In this document: positions 17,952-27,034 of the stretch, one piece after another
Numbering within the stretch: the stretch's first letter is position 1
How the letters are laid out: every line of letters begins with the position of its first letter
Made by a program: the position numbers and the translations under genes
The notes under the pieces: model-generated
Told to the model about the DNA's origin: nothing
Databases searched by the model: none
The model's input: the letters and a program-made list of their open reading frames with translations, nothing else
NCBI RefSeq assembly: GCF_000214215.1
Contig: NC_015559.1
Coordinates: 248,001-312,000, forward strand
Source: Marinomonas posidonica IVIA-Po-181
GTDB taxonomy: Bacteria > Pseudomonadota > Gammaproteobacteria > Pseudomonadales > Marinomonadaceae
Reading direction: 5' to 3'
Length of the DNA stretch: 64,000 nucleotides

Positions 17952-18812
17952 TTACACTCGACCAAGGGCAAAACCCTTAGCGACATGGTTACGAACAAAG
18001 TAGATGACGAGCATGCCTGGAATGATGGTGAGCACACCGGCGGCGGCCAACAATCCCCAATCCATACCAGAGGCGGACACCGTTCGCGTCATAATGGCGG
18101 CAATCGGTTTTGCGTCTACTGACGTTAAGGTTCGTGCTAGCAAGAGTTCGACCCAAGAGAACATGAAGCAGAAGAAGGCGGTTACCCCAATGCCTGAACG
18201 GATCAGAGGAATAAAAATGCGTACAAAAAAGCGTGGGAAGGTGTAACCATCAATGTAGGCTGTTTCATCAATTTCTCTTGGCACACCGCTCATAAAGCCT
18301 TCTAGAATCCACACGGCGAGTGGCACGTTAAACAAGCAATGGGCGAGTGCAACGGCGATGTGCGTGTCGAATAATCCCACGGACGAATACAGTTGAAAGA
18401 ATGGCAATAAGAAAACCGCAGGAGGTGCCATGCGATTGGACAGTAGCCAAAAGAACATGTGCTTATCACCGATGAACTTATAGCGACTAAAAGCATAAGC
18501 GGCTGGCAATGCCACTAATAAACTGATGACCATGTTCATCGACACATAGAAAATTGAATTGACGTAGCCCATATACCAGGTCGCATCACCAAAAATTTTG
18601 GCGTAATTTTCCAGAGTGAAATTGTCTGGGAAGAAGGATAATCCGCTGAGAATTTCAGTATTGGTTTTAAAGGACATATTGATTAGCCAATAGATTGGCA
18701 AGAGCAATAGGACAATGTAGAGCACAAGTCCGAAACGACCACGCCATTGGGCATGTCGGGCCTTACGTTCGGCAGTGCTATGAACTGGTGCTTGTGTATT
18801 AGAAGGTGTCAT
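17952..18812 (-). CDS. glpQ: ABC transporter permease, GlpQ-like (MalG class)
   Basis: A 286-residue carbohydrate-type permease of the MalG/UgpE class with about six membrane segments. The EAA loop, EIDETAYIDGYTFPRFFVRI, lies near residues 185-205. It begins 8 bp after the GlpP-like gene. It forms the membrane channel with the GlpP-like partner. The symbol follows the rhizobial nomenclature and should not be confused with the glycerophosphodiesterase GlpQ. Confidence 0.86.
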   Translation of the reverse strand: MTPSNTQAPVHSTAERKARHAQWRGRFGLVLYIVLLLLPIYWLINMSFKTNTEILSGLSFFPDNFTLENYAKIFGDATWYMGYVNSIFYVSMNMVISLLVALPAAYAFSRYKFIGDKHMFFWLLSNRMAPPAVFLLPFFQLYSSVGLFDTHIAVALAHCLFNVPLAVWILEGFMSGVPREIDETAYIDGYTFPRFFVRIFIPLIRSGIGVTAFFCFMFSWVELLLARTLTSVDAKPIAAIMTRTVSASGMDWGLLAAAGVLTIIPGMLVIYFVRNHVAKGFALGRV

Positions 18813-18820
18813 AGTCGCCC

Positions 18821-19690
18821 CTATTTATCTTTCTGCATGTTCATGATGGTGGTATAGAAAACCCAGCACACCAACAAGATGATTAAGAAGTAAACCAATG
18901 AGAATGCCGCCGCTGGACCAAGGTCAAACTGACCAATGGCTTGTTGCACGAGTGCTTGGCTCAAAAAGGTTGTCGAACTACCTGGGCCACCACCGGTTAA
19001 GACAAATGGTTCTGTGTAAATCATGAAGGAATCCATGAAGCGTAATAACACACCGATAATCAGCACATTGGTTAACTTTGGTAGTTGGATATAGCGGAAC
19101 ACAGCCCAGCGTGATGCGCGGTCGATGCGAGCAGCTTGATAGTAAACTTCAGGAATGGCTCTTAAACCTGAGTAGCAGAGTAAAGCGACCAGAGGAGTCC
19201 AGTGCCAAACGTCCATCAAAACAACGGTTAGCCAAGCGTCAGTCGGGTTCGATGCATAGTTGTAGTCAACGCCGATGTAACTCATGAAGGCGCCAAATAA
19301 GCCAATGTCAGCACGGCCGAAAATTTGCCAGATGGTGCCAACCACGTTCCAAGGTATCAACAAAGGAATGGCCACTAAAATGAGTGCAAGTGAAGCGCCT
19401 TTTCCTTTTGTCGGCATCATCAGCGCAACACAAATACCGAGTGGTATCTCAATGGCTAAGACCGTGAAGGAATAGATAAATTGACGCAATAGAGCATCAT
19501 GCAGACGGCTATCGAGCATGACTTGTTGGAACCATTCGGTGCCAACAAAGTAGCGTGTAGATGGGTCAAAAATATCTTGTACGGAATAATTCACCACCGT
19601 CATTAATGGAATGATGGCGGAGAAAGCCACAATCAAGAAAACGGGCAGTACAAGAAACCAGGCTTTATTATTTTCGACTTTAGTTTGCAT
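18821..19690 (-). CDS. glpP: ABC transporter permease, GlpP-like (MalF class)
   Basis: A 289-residue permease of the MalF/UgpA class with about six membrane segments and an EAA-type loop, EVYYQAARIDRASRWAVFRYIQLP, near 190-213. Its first codons overlap the end of glpT by 11 bp, indicating translational coupling. The symbol follows the rhizobial glycerol importer and is unrelated to the antiterminator GlpP. Confidence 0.86.
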   Translation of the reverse strand: MQTKVENNKAWFLVLPVFLIVAFSAIIPLMTVVNYSVQDIFDPSTRYFVGTEWFQQVMLDSRLHDALLRQFIYSFTVLAIEIPLGICVALMMPTKGKGASLALILVAIPLLIPWNVVGTIWQIFGRADIGLFGAFMSYIGVDYNYASNPTDAWLTVVLMDVWHWTPLVALLCYSGLRAIPEVYYQAARIDRASRWAVFRYIQLPKLTNVLIIGVLLRFMDSFMIYTEPFVLTGGGPGSSTTFLSQALVQQAIGQFDLGPAAAFSLVYFLIILLVCWVFYTTIMNMQKDK

Positions 19691-20810
19691 CTTGTGTCTC
19701 CTGTTTAGGCTCGACTAGATAGTCGTTGACATAGACTTTGGTCCATTGCTCAGGGAAGCTGACATAAACTTGCCCTGATGGGACTTTCTGGTCTTCACTG
19801 AGTCGAGCTTTCATCATTTGTCCGTTGAATAAGAAAGACAAAATCTTGTATGTGCCGAGGTCTTCTACGTAGTCGACTTCTACTTTGAAAGCATCATCAC
19901 TTTTGCCATCCCAAACGTGTACAAATTCAGGCCGAATCCCCAATGTGACCTTGCTGGCTTGCATATCCGTAAGTTGTGAGAGCATGGCTTGGCTGGCGGT
20001 GATCTGGTAATCACCAAAGAGAATAGTCGAAGTGCCATCGGCCTGTTGAATCAGATCAGCGTCGAAAAAGTTCATTCCAGGGCTGCCAATAAAGTAACCT
20101 ACAAAGGTATGAGCAGGGTTTTCAAATAGCTCTCTTGGGGTACCAAATTGCACGATTTGACCGTTGTACATGACGGCAATTTTGTCCGCGAAGGTAGAGG
20201 CTTCTAACTGGTCATGGGTCACGTACACCATGGTGATGTTAAATTGTTCATGAATTTGTTTGAGCTTACGGCGCAGCTTCCATTTCAGCTGAGGGTCAAT
20301 GACCGTAAGTGGTTCATCAAATAAAATGGCGGAGACATCATCTCGTACTAAACCGCGGCCCATCGAGACTTTTTGTTTTTGGTCAGCAGACAGTCCTTTG
20401 GCTTTGCGTTTTAGCTGGTCTGTGAGTTCGAGAATCTCTGCCACTTCATGTACTTTTGAGCGTACTTTGTATTCAGGCACCCCAATGTTTCGTAATGGAA
20501 AGGCCAGATTGTCATACACTGACATGGTGTCGTATACCACAGGGAACTGAAATACCTGCGCGATATTGCGTTCTTCTGGTTTGAGCTCATTGACGCGTTT
20601 ACCATCAAATAAGACTTCACCCTCTGAAGGTTCCAGTAACCCAGAAATAATATTCAACAAGGTGGACTTACCACACCCAGAAGGGCCCAGTAGAGCAAAG
20701 GCCCCACCCTGTCCCCAAACGTGTGTCATTTCTCGAATGGCATACTCTTTTTGACCATCTGATTTTTCGCCATAACTGTGGGCGAGTGAATTAAGTGTAA
20801 TTTCTGCCAT
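19680..20810 (-). CDS. glpT: ABC transporter ATP-binding protein, GlpT-like, with unusual signature motif
   Basis: A 376-residue ATPase with Walker A GPSGCGKST (about 39-47), Walker B AILFDEPLTVID, H-switch VYVTHDQLEA and a C-terminal TOBE-type domain. The ABC signature is GLSADQKQKVSMGRGLV instead of LSGGQQQR, so the usual double glycine is replaced. The partner GlpS-like ATPase keeps LSGGQ but has a changed Walker A. This pattern suggests an asymmetric ATPase pair in which the two composite sites are not equivalent. It starts 2 bp after glpS ends. Confidence 0.87.
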   Translation of the reverse strand: MAEITLNSLAHSYGEKSDGQKEYAIREMTHVWGQGGAFALLGPSGCGKSTLLNIISGLLEPSEGEVLFDGKRVNELKPEERNIAQVFQFPVVYDTMSVYDNLAFPLRNIGVPEYKVRSKVHEVAEILELTDQLKRKAKGLSADQKQKVSMGRGLVRDDVSAILFDEPLTVIDPQLKWKLRRKLKQIHEQFNITMVYVTHDQLEASTFADKIAVMYNGQIVQFGTPRELFENPAHTFVGYFIGSPGMNFFDADLIQQADGTSTILFGDYQITASQAMLSQLTDMQASKVTLGIRPEFVHVWDGKSDDAFKVEVDYVEDLGTYKILSFLFNGQMMKARLSEDQKVPSGQVYVSFPEQWTKVYVNDYLVEPKQETQDAN

Positions 20811-20812
20811 GA

Positions 20813-21901
20813 TTATTGCTCCCTCATACGTGCTGGGGAATGCACCATTTTACCTTCACTATCAAAGGCATAGAGTTTATGGGTTGGGAAATAGACCTTA
20901 ATGTCTTGATCCACTTGGTATTCGTGTACGCCAGACAAGTGCAATACCAGATCAAAGTTTGAATTGTGAACATGAAGAAAGGTTTCTGAACCACTGATCT
21001 CGGCTAGATCCACCTTGACTGGCAGTTCTAAGTCGTCATCTGAATGTGGTACTAAACCAATGTGTGAGGCCCTCACGCCGAATTTATATAGACCGGGTGT
21101 TAAGCCTCTTAAGTCACTGTTCAGACGAAAATGAACCGTATCGTCAAAGGTGACTTCTTCATCGCTCACGCGACCAGGAACTAGGTTGATGGGCGGTTCA
21201 GAAAACATTTCGGCCGTAATAATGTCTTTCGGTTGGTGGTAAACCTGCGCTGTTGGTCCCATTTGCAATAACTGGCCTTCATGCAGAACTGCTGTGTTAC
21301 CACCAAGGGCAAGGGCTTCATTTGGCTCTGTGGTTGCGTAAATGGCAATACAGTTACGCGCTTTAAACAAGGCTCTGAGTTCTTGTCTGAGTTCTTCGCG
21401 AAGCTTGTAATCCAAGTTAACCAGGGGTTCATCAAACAGAATGATTTGTGAATCTTTTACTAAGGCACGAGCCATGGCCGTTCGTTGTTGCTGGCCTCCA
21501 GACAGTTGCAGAGGTAATCGATCTAGAAAAGGATCAATGCGCAGCATGGTTGCCGTTTCTCTGACTCTTTGGTCGACTTCGGTTTCGTCCATTTTGGCGA
21601 GACGTAAAGGTGAAGCGATGTTTTCGTAGACCGTTAGGTTGGGGTAATTGATGAACTGCTGATAGACCATTGAAATGTTGCGTTCACGAACGGGGAGTCC
21701 GGTCACATCAACGCCATTCATGAGAATGCTTCCTGTGCTCGGTCGGTCAAGACCGGCCATCAGTCGCATTAACGTCGTTTTACCAGACAAGGTGCGCCCA
21801 AGTAACACATTGAAGGAGCCTGGCTCAAGCGTCATGTTGACCTTGTCTATCCAAGTTTCTCCCTCAACAACGCGCGAGACATTTTGCAGCGTCAGAGACA
21901 T
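20813..21901 (-). CDS. glpS: ABC transporter ATP-binding protein, GlpS-like, with unusual Walker A
   Basis: About 362 residues from the ATG at 21901, chosen because AAGG lies 8 bases upstream; an in-frame GTG at 21940 would add 13 residues. The P-loop reads LLGRTLSGKTTLMR, keeping G-x4-GKT with an unusual interior. The signature LSGGQQQRTAMARALV and Walker B IILFDEPLVNLD are normal. After YATTEPNEALALGG the usual switch histidine appears to be replaced (TTEP where THD is expected). A C-terminal TOBE-like part follows. It is the first gene of the importer operon, downstream of a sigma-54 promoter. Confidence 0.86.
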   Translation of the reverse strand: MSLTLQNVSRVVEGETWIDKVNMTLEPGSFNVLLGRTLSGKTTLMRLMAGLDRPSTGSILMNGVDVTGLPVRERNISMVYQQFINYPNLTVYENIASPLRLAKMDETEVDQRVRETATMLRIDPFLDRLPLQLSGGQQQRTAMARALVKDSQIILFDEPLVNLDYKLREELRQELRALFKARNCIAIYATTEPNEALALGGNTAVLHEGQLLQMGPTAQVYHQPKDIITAEMFSEPPINLVPGRVSDEEVTFDDTVHFRLNSDLRGLTPGLYKFGVRASHIGLVPHSDDDLELPVKVDLAEISGSETFLHVHNSNFDLVLHLSGVHEYQVDQDIKVYFPTHKLYAFDSEGKMVHSPARMREQ

Positions 21902-21991
21902 GTTTAGAACCTTATTTGTTGTTATTGTTTTAAATAGCACGGCTGTTCAGTGTGAATTGCAAAGTGAACACGCAGGCTTTGTAAGGACTAA

Positions 21992-22007
21992 TACAAAGCG
22001 TGTGCCA
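21992..22007 (-). promoter_or_regulatory. Sigma-54 (-24/-12) promoter of the glpSTPQUV operon
   Basis: The minus strand reads TGGCACACGCTTTGTA. It matches the -24/-12 consensus TGGCACG-N4-TTGCW at every conserved position except two (A for G at position 7, T for C at position 15), and the GG-to-GT spacing is right. Transcription would begin about 12 bp further on, some 80 bp before the glpS start. The divergent gene is a sigma-54 activator, which strengthens the call. Confidence 0.8.
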
Positions 22008-22086
22008 AAATACTAAAACGCCTCTTAATGTTTTTAACTGCATGAAAAATATGAAGAAATAATTCCATTCTTGACTTGGAAGAAAA

Positions 22087-22163
22087 TGTTCATATGTGAA
22101 AAAGACTGTTCAGCAGTGTTCAAAGTGTTTAGAGTGGAAAAAATTGTGAACACTGGATGAACA
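22087..22163. promoter_or_regulatory. Cluster of TGTTCA/TGAACA sites, probable activator-binding region
   Basis: Five copies of one hexamer occur in 77 bp: TGTTCA at 22087, 22107 and 22117, and its complement TGAACA at 22147 and 22158. The central pair extends to CAGTGTTCA and TGAACACTG, a 9-bp inverted repeat spaced 24 bp. The cluster lies about 80-155 bp upstream of the sigma-54 promoter, the usual distance for enhancer-type binding sites. A further TGTTCA-N15-TGAACA pair is at 21944-21970, downstream of the promoter. Confidence 0.6.
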
Positions 22164-22203
22164 CCTTAGCGTCATCTGAGTAAACACCAAATAATAATAA
22201 AGA

Positions 22204-24240
22204 ATGGACATGGCGAATGCCCCTGACGCGTCGGAGCTGGAAATGCCTGAGGAAGAACAACCACTAGAAAAGATGCAATCAAATGCCTTAGCTGAAGGGG
22301 TTCGATCCATCGATAAAACCCACAAAGAGCAAATCCAAGCCTCTTGGTATCGGTGTGAGCAGTTTGGTTTGGAGCATGGGAGTCGACCGGATTTTGCCAG
22401 TTTACCGAGAGGTGAGTTGCACGATTTACTGGATCAACATCGCAGTCTATTGGAAACCACTGAAAACGAAGTATTGCCCTATTACGAGAATATATTGAGT
22501 AATTCGGCTTGCATGATAGTGCTTGCAGATCGACAAGGGCATGTCTTGAATACGTGGGGACAGCCGCGCTTTGGAACCGCGTCAGAGCATGGTCTTGTTG
22601 GTGGTAATCAGTGGAGTGAAATCGGTGTGGGTACCAACGCCATCGGAACCGCTTTGATTACGGGTCAAGCAATTCAGGTTGGTCGCGATGAACATTACTT
22701 AAGAGCGAATCGCTTTATGGTGGGTTCGGCCTCACCTATTTATAATACTCAAAACGATTTAGTCGGTGTATTGGATATCTCATCGGACGCCTATTTGCCT
22801 CAGGATCATACCTTTGGCATGGTGAAGCTGATGTCTTTGAGTGTGGAAAATCGACTCATTTTTTCAGCCTTTCAACAAGCCCATTTTATTCTCAGTTTTA
22901 ATACCAATGTGACCAGTTTGGACAGTCATTGGTCGGGTATTTTAGTTTTGGATGAAAATGGCACCATTGTGTCTGCGAACCGTCGTGCTGAAGTCGTGTT
23001 AGCGAGAGATCTAGCCCTCCTAAATATTCGTCAAATTTTTGATATTGAAATGCGAGAAATCAAACACCATCCTGCCAGTTTGCCGCTAAAATTACTGGCC
23101 TTGGGGCGCTATCAATTTTATGTCAAAGTCATACCGCCAGTGCAACAAATTATGCGTGTGCCAGATTTTCGTCAAGGTTCTGGGTATGTTCCTCCAACGC
23201 CTGAAAACAATAAAAATACTATGAAAAACAATTTCGAAGACTTATCTGACACGAAACAGGAAGAGGTCGATTCTGCGCCTCATAATGTGCCTCCCAATGT
23301 CATTCCATTAGCTGAATTACAACATGGTGACCCACATGTAGAGCGCTTGATAAAACAGGCTCATAAAATCATGGAAAAGGATATTCCGATTTTAATTCAT
23401 GGTGAAACGGGAGCCGGAAAAGAGATTTTTGTGCGCAGTTTGCATTATCACAGCTCTCGACGCCAAGAGATGCTGGTGGCCGTTAATTGTGCGGCCATTC
23501 CGGCTGAATTGGTTGAGTCTGAACTTTTTGGTTACGAAAAAGGAGCCTTTACGGGAGCACAAAATAAAGGCTCGATTGGATTGATCCGCCGAGCGCATAG
23601 GGGCACTTTGTTTCTGGACGAAATTGGGGAAATGCCAATGGCAGTGCAGTCTCGTTTATTGCGAGTGCTGCAAGAAAGAGTAGTGACGCCGTTAGGCTCA
23701 ACTGAAGTCTACCCGGTGGACATTAAATTAATCTCTGCCACTAACAGAGCATTAAAGACAGAGGTAAAAGACGGTCGTTTCCGGCAGGATTTATACTATC
23801 GCATTTCCGGCTTGAACATTGAGCTCCCCCCTTTGCGTAAACGACACGATAAGGTGAAACTGATCGCCTATTTGCACGCCAGGCTGAGTCAAGAAGAGCC
23901 CAGTCCACCTTTGTCAGATACCATGCTCGCCTTGCTTGAGAAGCATCCTTGGCCAGGCAATATGCGTCAATTGGCTCATACGTTAAAGGTTGGCATGGCC
24001 ATGGCGGATGGAGATGAGCTGGAAGAATGGCATTTACCCGATGATTTCTTTGATGACCTAATGATGTCGCCTCCTGAGAGTACTGAGGTGAGTGTTGACA
24101 GTGTTGCGACTGAACCGCTTGAGCAGCTGATCCCACGTTTATTGAGTGAGTACAAAGGCAATGTTTCACAAACTGCTAAAGCAGCGGGTGTCAGCCGAAA
24201 TACTGTGTACAAATATACTAAGCTTAAGACACCAAACTAA
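22204..24240 (+). CDS. Sigma-54-dependent activator, AcoR-like (GAF-PAS-AAA+-Fis)
   Basis: A 678-residue enhancer-binding protein. Residues about 35-210 match the AcoR sensory region with a GAF-like domain (WSEIGVGTNAIGTALITGQ). Residues about 235-300 look like a PAS domain (GILVLDENGTIVSANRRAE). The AAA+ domain (about 360-600) has Walker A GETGAGKE, the GAFTGA loop that touches sigma-54, and Walker B GTLFLDEIGEM. A Fis-type HTH closes the protein (GNVSQTAKAAGVSRNTVYKY). AcoR relatives respond to small alcohols or ketones, so glycerol or a related polyol is a reasonable effector here. It is divergent from the glp operon, whose sigma-54 promoter it should activate. Confidence 0.93.
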   Translation: MDMANAPDASELEMPEEEQPLEKMQSNALAEGVRSIDKTHKEQIQASWYRCEQFGLEHGSRPDFASLPRGELHDLLDQHRSLLETTENEVLPYYENILSNSACMIVLADRQGHVLNTWGQPRFGTASEHGLVGGNQWSEIGVGTNAIGTALITGQAIQVGRDEHYLRANRFMVGSASPIYNTQNDLVGVLDISSDAYLPQDHTFGMVKLMSLSVENRLIFSAFQQAHFILSFNTNVTSLDSHWSGILVLDENGTIVSANRRAEVVLARDLALLNIRQIFDIEMREIKHHPASLPLKLLALGRYQFYVKVIPPVQQIMRVPDFRQGSGYVPPTPENNKNTMKNNFEDLSDTKQEEVDSAPHNVPPNVIPLAELQHGDPHVERLIKQAHKIMEKDIPILIHGETGAGKEIFVRSLHYHSSRRQEMLVAVNCAAIPAELVESELFGYEKGAFTGAQNKGSIGLIRRAHRGTLFLDEIGEMPMAVQSRLLRVLQERVVTPLGSTEVYPVDIKLISATNRALKTEVKDGRFRQDLYYRISGLNIELPPLRKRHDKVKLIAYLHARLSQEEPSPPLSDTMLALLEKHPWPGNMRQLAHTLKVGMAMADGDELEEWHLPDDFFDDLMMSPPESTEVSVDSVATEPLEQLIPRLLSEYKGNVSQTAKAAGVSRNTVYKYTKLKTPN

Positions 24241-24340
24241 AGGCGGGTTAAAGGTGATAGGTTTGTCTGTTCAAAAACGATGAGTCTTGATACCTTGTGA
24301 GAGCCCGAAAATTGATTGTCTGTTCAAGTGGAGGCCAAGT

Positions 24341-24841
24341 GTGCTAAACCGTTTTGTGTTATTGATCTTGTTACCCCTGTTGCTCGTCGGCTGTGCGTCG
24401 ACACAGGAGAACAGTGCACGTTTGCCGGTGTTTCAAGCTTGGCATGATGGTGAGCAGGTAGCTTATATCACCACAGATGTCTCTGATCGTAAAATGGCGA
24501 AGGAAATGCAGGCGAATTATGCGCCACGTTTACGAGATGCGATTCCTCGTTACCCAAAACCACCGCAAGTCAAAACGGTGCTGGAGCGGGTATATGGTTT
24601 TCCAAATAAAGAACAACAAAATGTCTTTGCCTCAGCACCTGTCCCATTAGGCTATTTAAGCCGAGATCGTCACTATTCACCGCTCTGGCTAATGTATTGG
24701 GTGGTTTGGCAAAAACCACAAGAAGCCTACGAATTGACTTCTGAAGAGGCCGTTTTGGCAGCAGAAGAGGCCGGATTTGTCCGTATTGAGCGCAGTAATA
24801 TTGTGGTAAATTGTCCTGTGTTGCCATTTTTACCGGAATAA
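24341..24841 (+). CDS. Small lipoprotein, function unknown
   Basis: A 166-residue protein beginning with a lipoprotein signal: a hydrophobic leader and lipobox LLVGC, with the modified cysteine near residue 18. The mature part has no motif I recognise, apart from repeated Pro/Tyr/Trp stretches. A GTG at 24341, preceded by GGAGG at 7 bases, is the best start; an ATG-type start further upstream lacks a good ribosome site. It follows the sigma-54 activator gene by 100 bp but shows no clear functional link. Confidence 0.75.
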   Translation: MLNRFVLLILLPLLLVGCASTQENSARLPVFQAWHDGEQVAYITTDVSDRKMAKEMQANYAPRLRDAIPRYPKPPQVKTVLERVYGFPNKEQQNVFASAPVPLGYLSRDRHYSPLWLMYWVVWQKPQEAYELTSEEAVLAAEEAGFVRIERSNIVVNCPVLPFLPE

Positions 24842-25045
24842 ATCATGGGCAGCCTGTCTATTTGTAATATGTTCTGAAGACCACCATAAGCTGTATGTAT
24901 ATCAGACAGTTTACTTTACATTTATAAACTTTTTTACACAGTCTTTTGTTGGTAGTTTGTTACTTATATGGCATTATTTGACCTGTTACACTTTATTACA
25001 AAGGGTTGAATTGCAGATGGATGGCACATGTAATAAGAGGGATTT

Positions 25046-26611
25046 ATGCTTCGTAAGTTGAGCGTATTATTTCCTTCTAGTAAGCGAGTCCTATTTTCCT
25101 TCGCCTTGATATCAGTAGTGTGTTCCCTATTGCTTTTCGCATTAGGTTTATATTTTTTTCTATTGAAAGATATCACTACTCGAACGGATCAAGCCAAAGT
25201 CTCATTAGCTTCGCAAATGGATGCGATTTTGGTTGAACTCAAAAGTATCGGCAATAACCCCCGCCTTTCTTGTAACAAAGAAGACATCAGGGGATTGCGC
25301 AGTGCGACGTTTTATTCTCCCATTTTTAAAGAGTTTGGCTTGTTCAATTCAGACTACCACGTCTTTTGTACCAATTTAGGCCCCAGAAACTTTAAGCTTT
25401 TTTCCAGCATTGTTGAGCGTATTGAAGCCAGTCCTTCTCGCAGAACCGTAGCGCTTGTTAAATCACATACCTTAGGCGACAGAGCGTTCCTTGTTTTTTA
25501 TAAAGGCGAAAAAGGCATAGGAGTGAGTGGATTAGCACCACCGAAGCGTTTGGGGAGCTATGTTGATCGATGGTTGACATCGGGTTATGCCTATCAGCTA
25601 ACTCTGGGTAAACAGATGGTTGTATCCAATGGGGCTGACATTGAAGGTTTAATATTAGATAAACAAGTTCGAACGCTTGATGATTGGTCTATGAGTTTGG
25701 CCGTGTATTTACCAGAACGCTATTATTGGCAAATGTATCAGTCAATGTGGCCTTGCATCATTTTGTTCGCGGTTTTTTTATTTGTTTTATTAAGCGCCAT
25801 TCATTGGAGTTTTTTATATTATCGCCGCTCTTTGCCACAATGTATAAAAAGAGCCATTCGTAATAATGCCATGGAAGTTTATTTCCAGCCCATTGTGTCA
25901 TTGAACGAAAATTCTACCCATGAATTAGAAGCATTAATTCGCTGGCATTCCCCTTATCATGGTCAGGTTTCACCGTTATCCATTGTTGAGGTGTCTGAGC
26001 GTTTAGGATTGATTGATGACTTAACTTGGTTGGTGATTCGGAAAGTCGGTGCGTTCTATCGTCAAAATGCGGACTTACTTAAAGACATTCGAATATCGGT
26101 TAATGTGGATCGACACAGTTTAATTCATGAAGATTTTGCTCCAACGCTGGCTAAGGTTATGGATGAATGGCCTGAATTAAAAGGCCGGTTAGGGTTAGAG
26201 GTGACGGAAACGACCGCTCTGAATTCCATTGAACTACCTATAATGGTGAGCCGTTTCGAACACATTAAAGCTTTGGATATTCGTTTGTCGGTGGATGATT
26301 TTGGTACTGGTTATGCTGGTTTGGATTTTTTACGACGTTTCCCATATGACACATTAAAATTAGATCAAGTTTTTATTGCCAGTTTAAAAGACGATCAGTT
26401 CACCCGTCAGGTTTTAACCTCGGTCACCAAGTTGGCTAAAGAGCTCAATATGGAAGTGGTTGCTGAAGGTGTAGAAAGGAAAGACCAGTTGGAAGCGGTG
26501 AGAGAGTTAGGGGTTGAAAGAGTGCAAGGTTATTATTTCTGTCGACCTTTACCGATTGATCAAATTATAGAGTGGTTGGTGGCTGAACAAGCGAGAAAAA
26601 GCCGTTTATAG
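25046..26611 (+). CDS. Membrane EAL-domain c-di-GMP phosphodiesterase with CSS-like sensor
   Basis: A 521-residue protein. One membrane segment (about 15-38) is followed by a periplasmic domain (about 40-230) with conserved cysteines (LSCNKED, HVFCTNLG), resembling the redox-sensing CSS domain. A second membrane segment lies near 233-255. The cytoplasmic EAL domain (about 265-515) keeps the catalytic motifs: ELEALIRW, N in ISVNVDR, EVTET, DDFGTGYAG and the late E in VVAEGVE. It should degrade c-di-GMP, with activity tuned by the thiol state of the periplasmic part, as in the CSS-EAL proteins of enterobacteria. Confidence 0.9.
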   Translation: MLRKLSVLFPSSKRVLFSFALISVVCSLLLFALGLYFFLLKDITTRTDQAKVSLASQMDAILVELKSIGNNPRLSCNKEDIRGLRSATFYSPIFKEFGLFNSDYHVFCTNLGPRNFKLFSSIVERIEASPSRRTVALVKSHTLGDRAFLVFYKGEKGIGVSGLAPPKRLGSYVDRWLTSGYAYQLTLGKQMVVSNGADIEGLILDKQVRTLDDWSMSLAVYLPERYYWQMYQSMWPCIILFAVFLFVLLSAIHWSFLYYRRSLPQCIKRAIRNNAMEVYFQPIVSLNENSTHELEALIRWHSPYHGQVSPLSIVEVSERLGLIDDLTWLVIRKVGAFYRQNADLLKDIRISVNVDRHSLIHEDFAPTLAKVMDEWPELKGRLGLEVTETTALNSIELPIMVSRFEHIKALDIRLSVDDFGTGYAGLDFLRRFPYDTLKLDQVFIASLKDDQFTRQVLTSVTKLAKELNMEVVAEGVERKDQLEAVRELGVERVQGYYFCRPLPIDQIIEWLVAEQARKSRL

Positions 26612-26674
26612 CATTGTATTCCGCGTGGCCTTCTCTTACTCTTTGCTCCCTTTTATTTTCAAAGAGCGATTCGC

Positions 26675-27025
26675 ATGGCGACTTTGGTGTTTCGATTAAA
26701 ATATGTTCCTGAGGAAGAAGCCGATGATATCCGTCAACTTCTCACGGAACATGATATTGATTTTTATGAAACCAGTGCGGGTCGTTGGCAAATCTCTATG
26801 GCCGGTCTTTGGGTAAGAGATAAGCAGCAGGCCGAACAAGCACGAGCTCTGATCCGCGAAGATCAGCTTGAACGCAGTCGTCATATGACAACCCCTAGTG
26901 TTGGTGAGTATCTATTAGGGTATTTGCAGCATGCACGTCAAAATCCAGCAGAAGCCCTGTTTACGCTTTTAGCCATAGGCTTGATTTTAAGCGTATCGAT
27001 TCTACCTTTCATCTTGTCGTCGTAA
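26675..27025 (+). CDS. DUF6164-type small membrane protein
   Basis: A 116-residue protein. The N-terminal soluble part (about 1-70, FRLKYVPEEEADDIRQLL and ISMAGLWVRDKQQA) resembles the fold used for putative signal-transduction DUF2007-like domains. One membrane segment ends the protein (about 94-114). It matches what is annotated as DUF6164; function unknown. It is separated by 63 bp from the EAL gene and is convergent with the DMT transporter gene (9 bp between stops). Confidence 0.75.
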   Translation: MATLVFRLKYVPEEEADDIRQLLTEHDIDFYETSAGRWQISMAGLWVRDKQQAEQARALIREDQLERSRHMTTPSVGEYLLGYLQHARQNPAEALFTLLAIGLILSVSILPFILSS

Positions 27026-27034
27026 TCTTTAGCT

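Noticed and set aside
24263..24327. Direct repeat TTGTCTGTTCAA at 24263-24274 and 24316-24327, containing the TGTTCA hexamer of the glp control region.
   Set aside because: The two copies are both in direct orientation, lie after the activator gene and show no nearby sigma-54 promoter. Chance or leader sequence is as likely, so it was not listed as a regulatory site.
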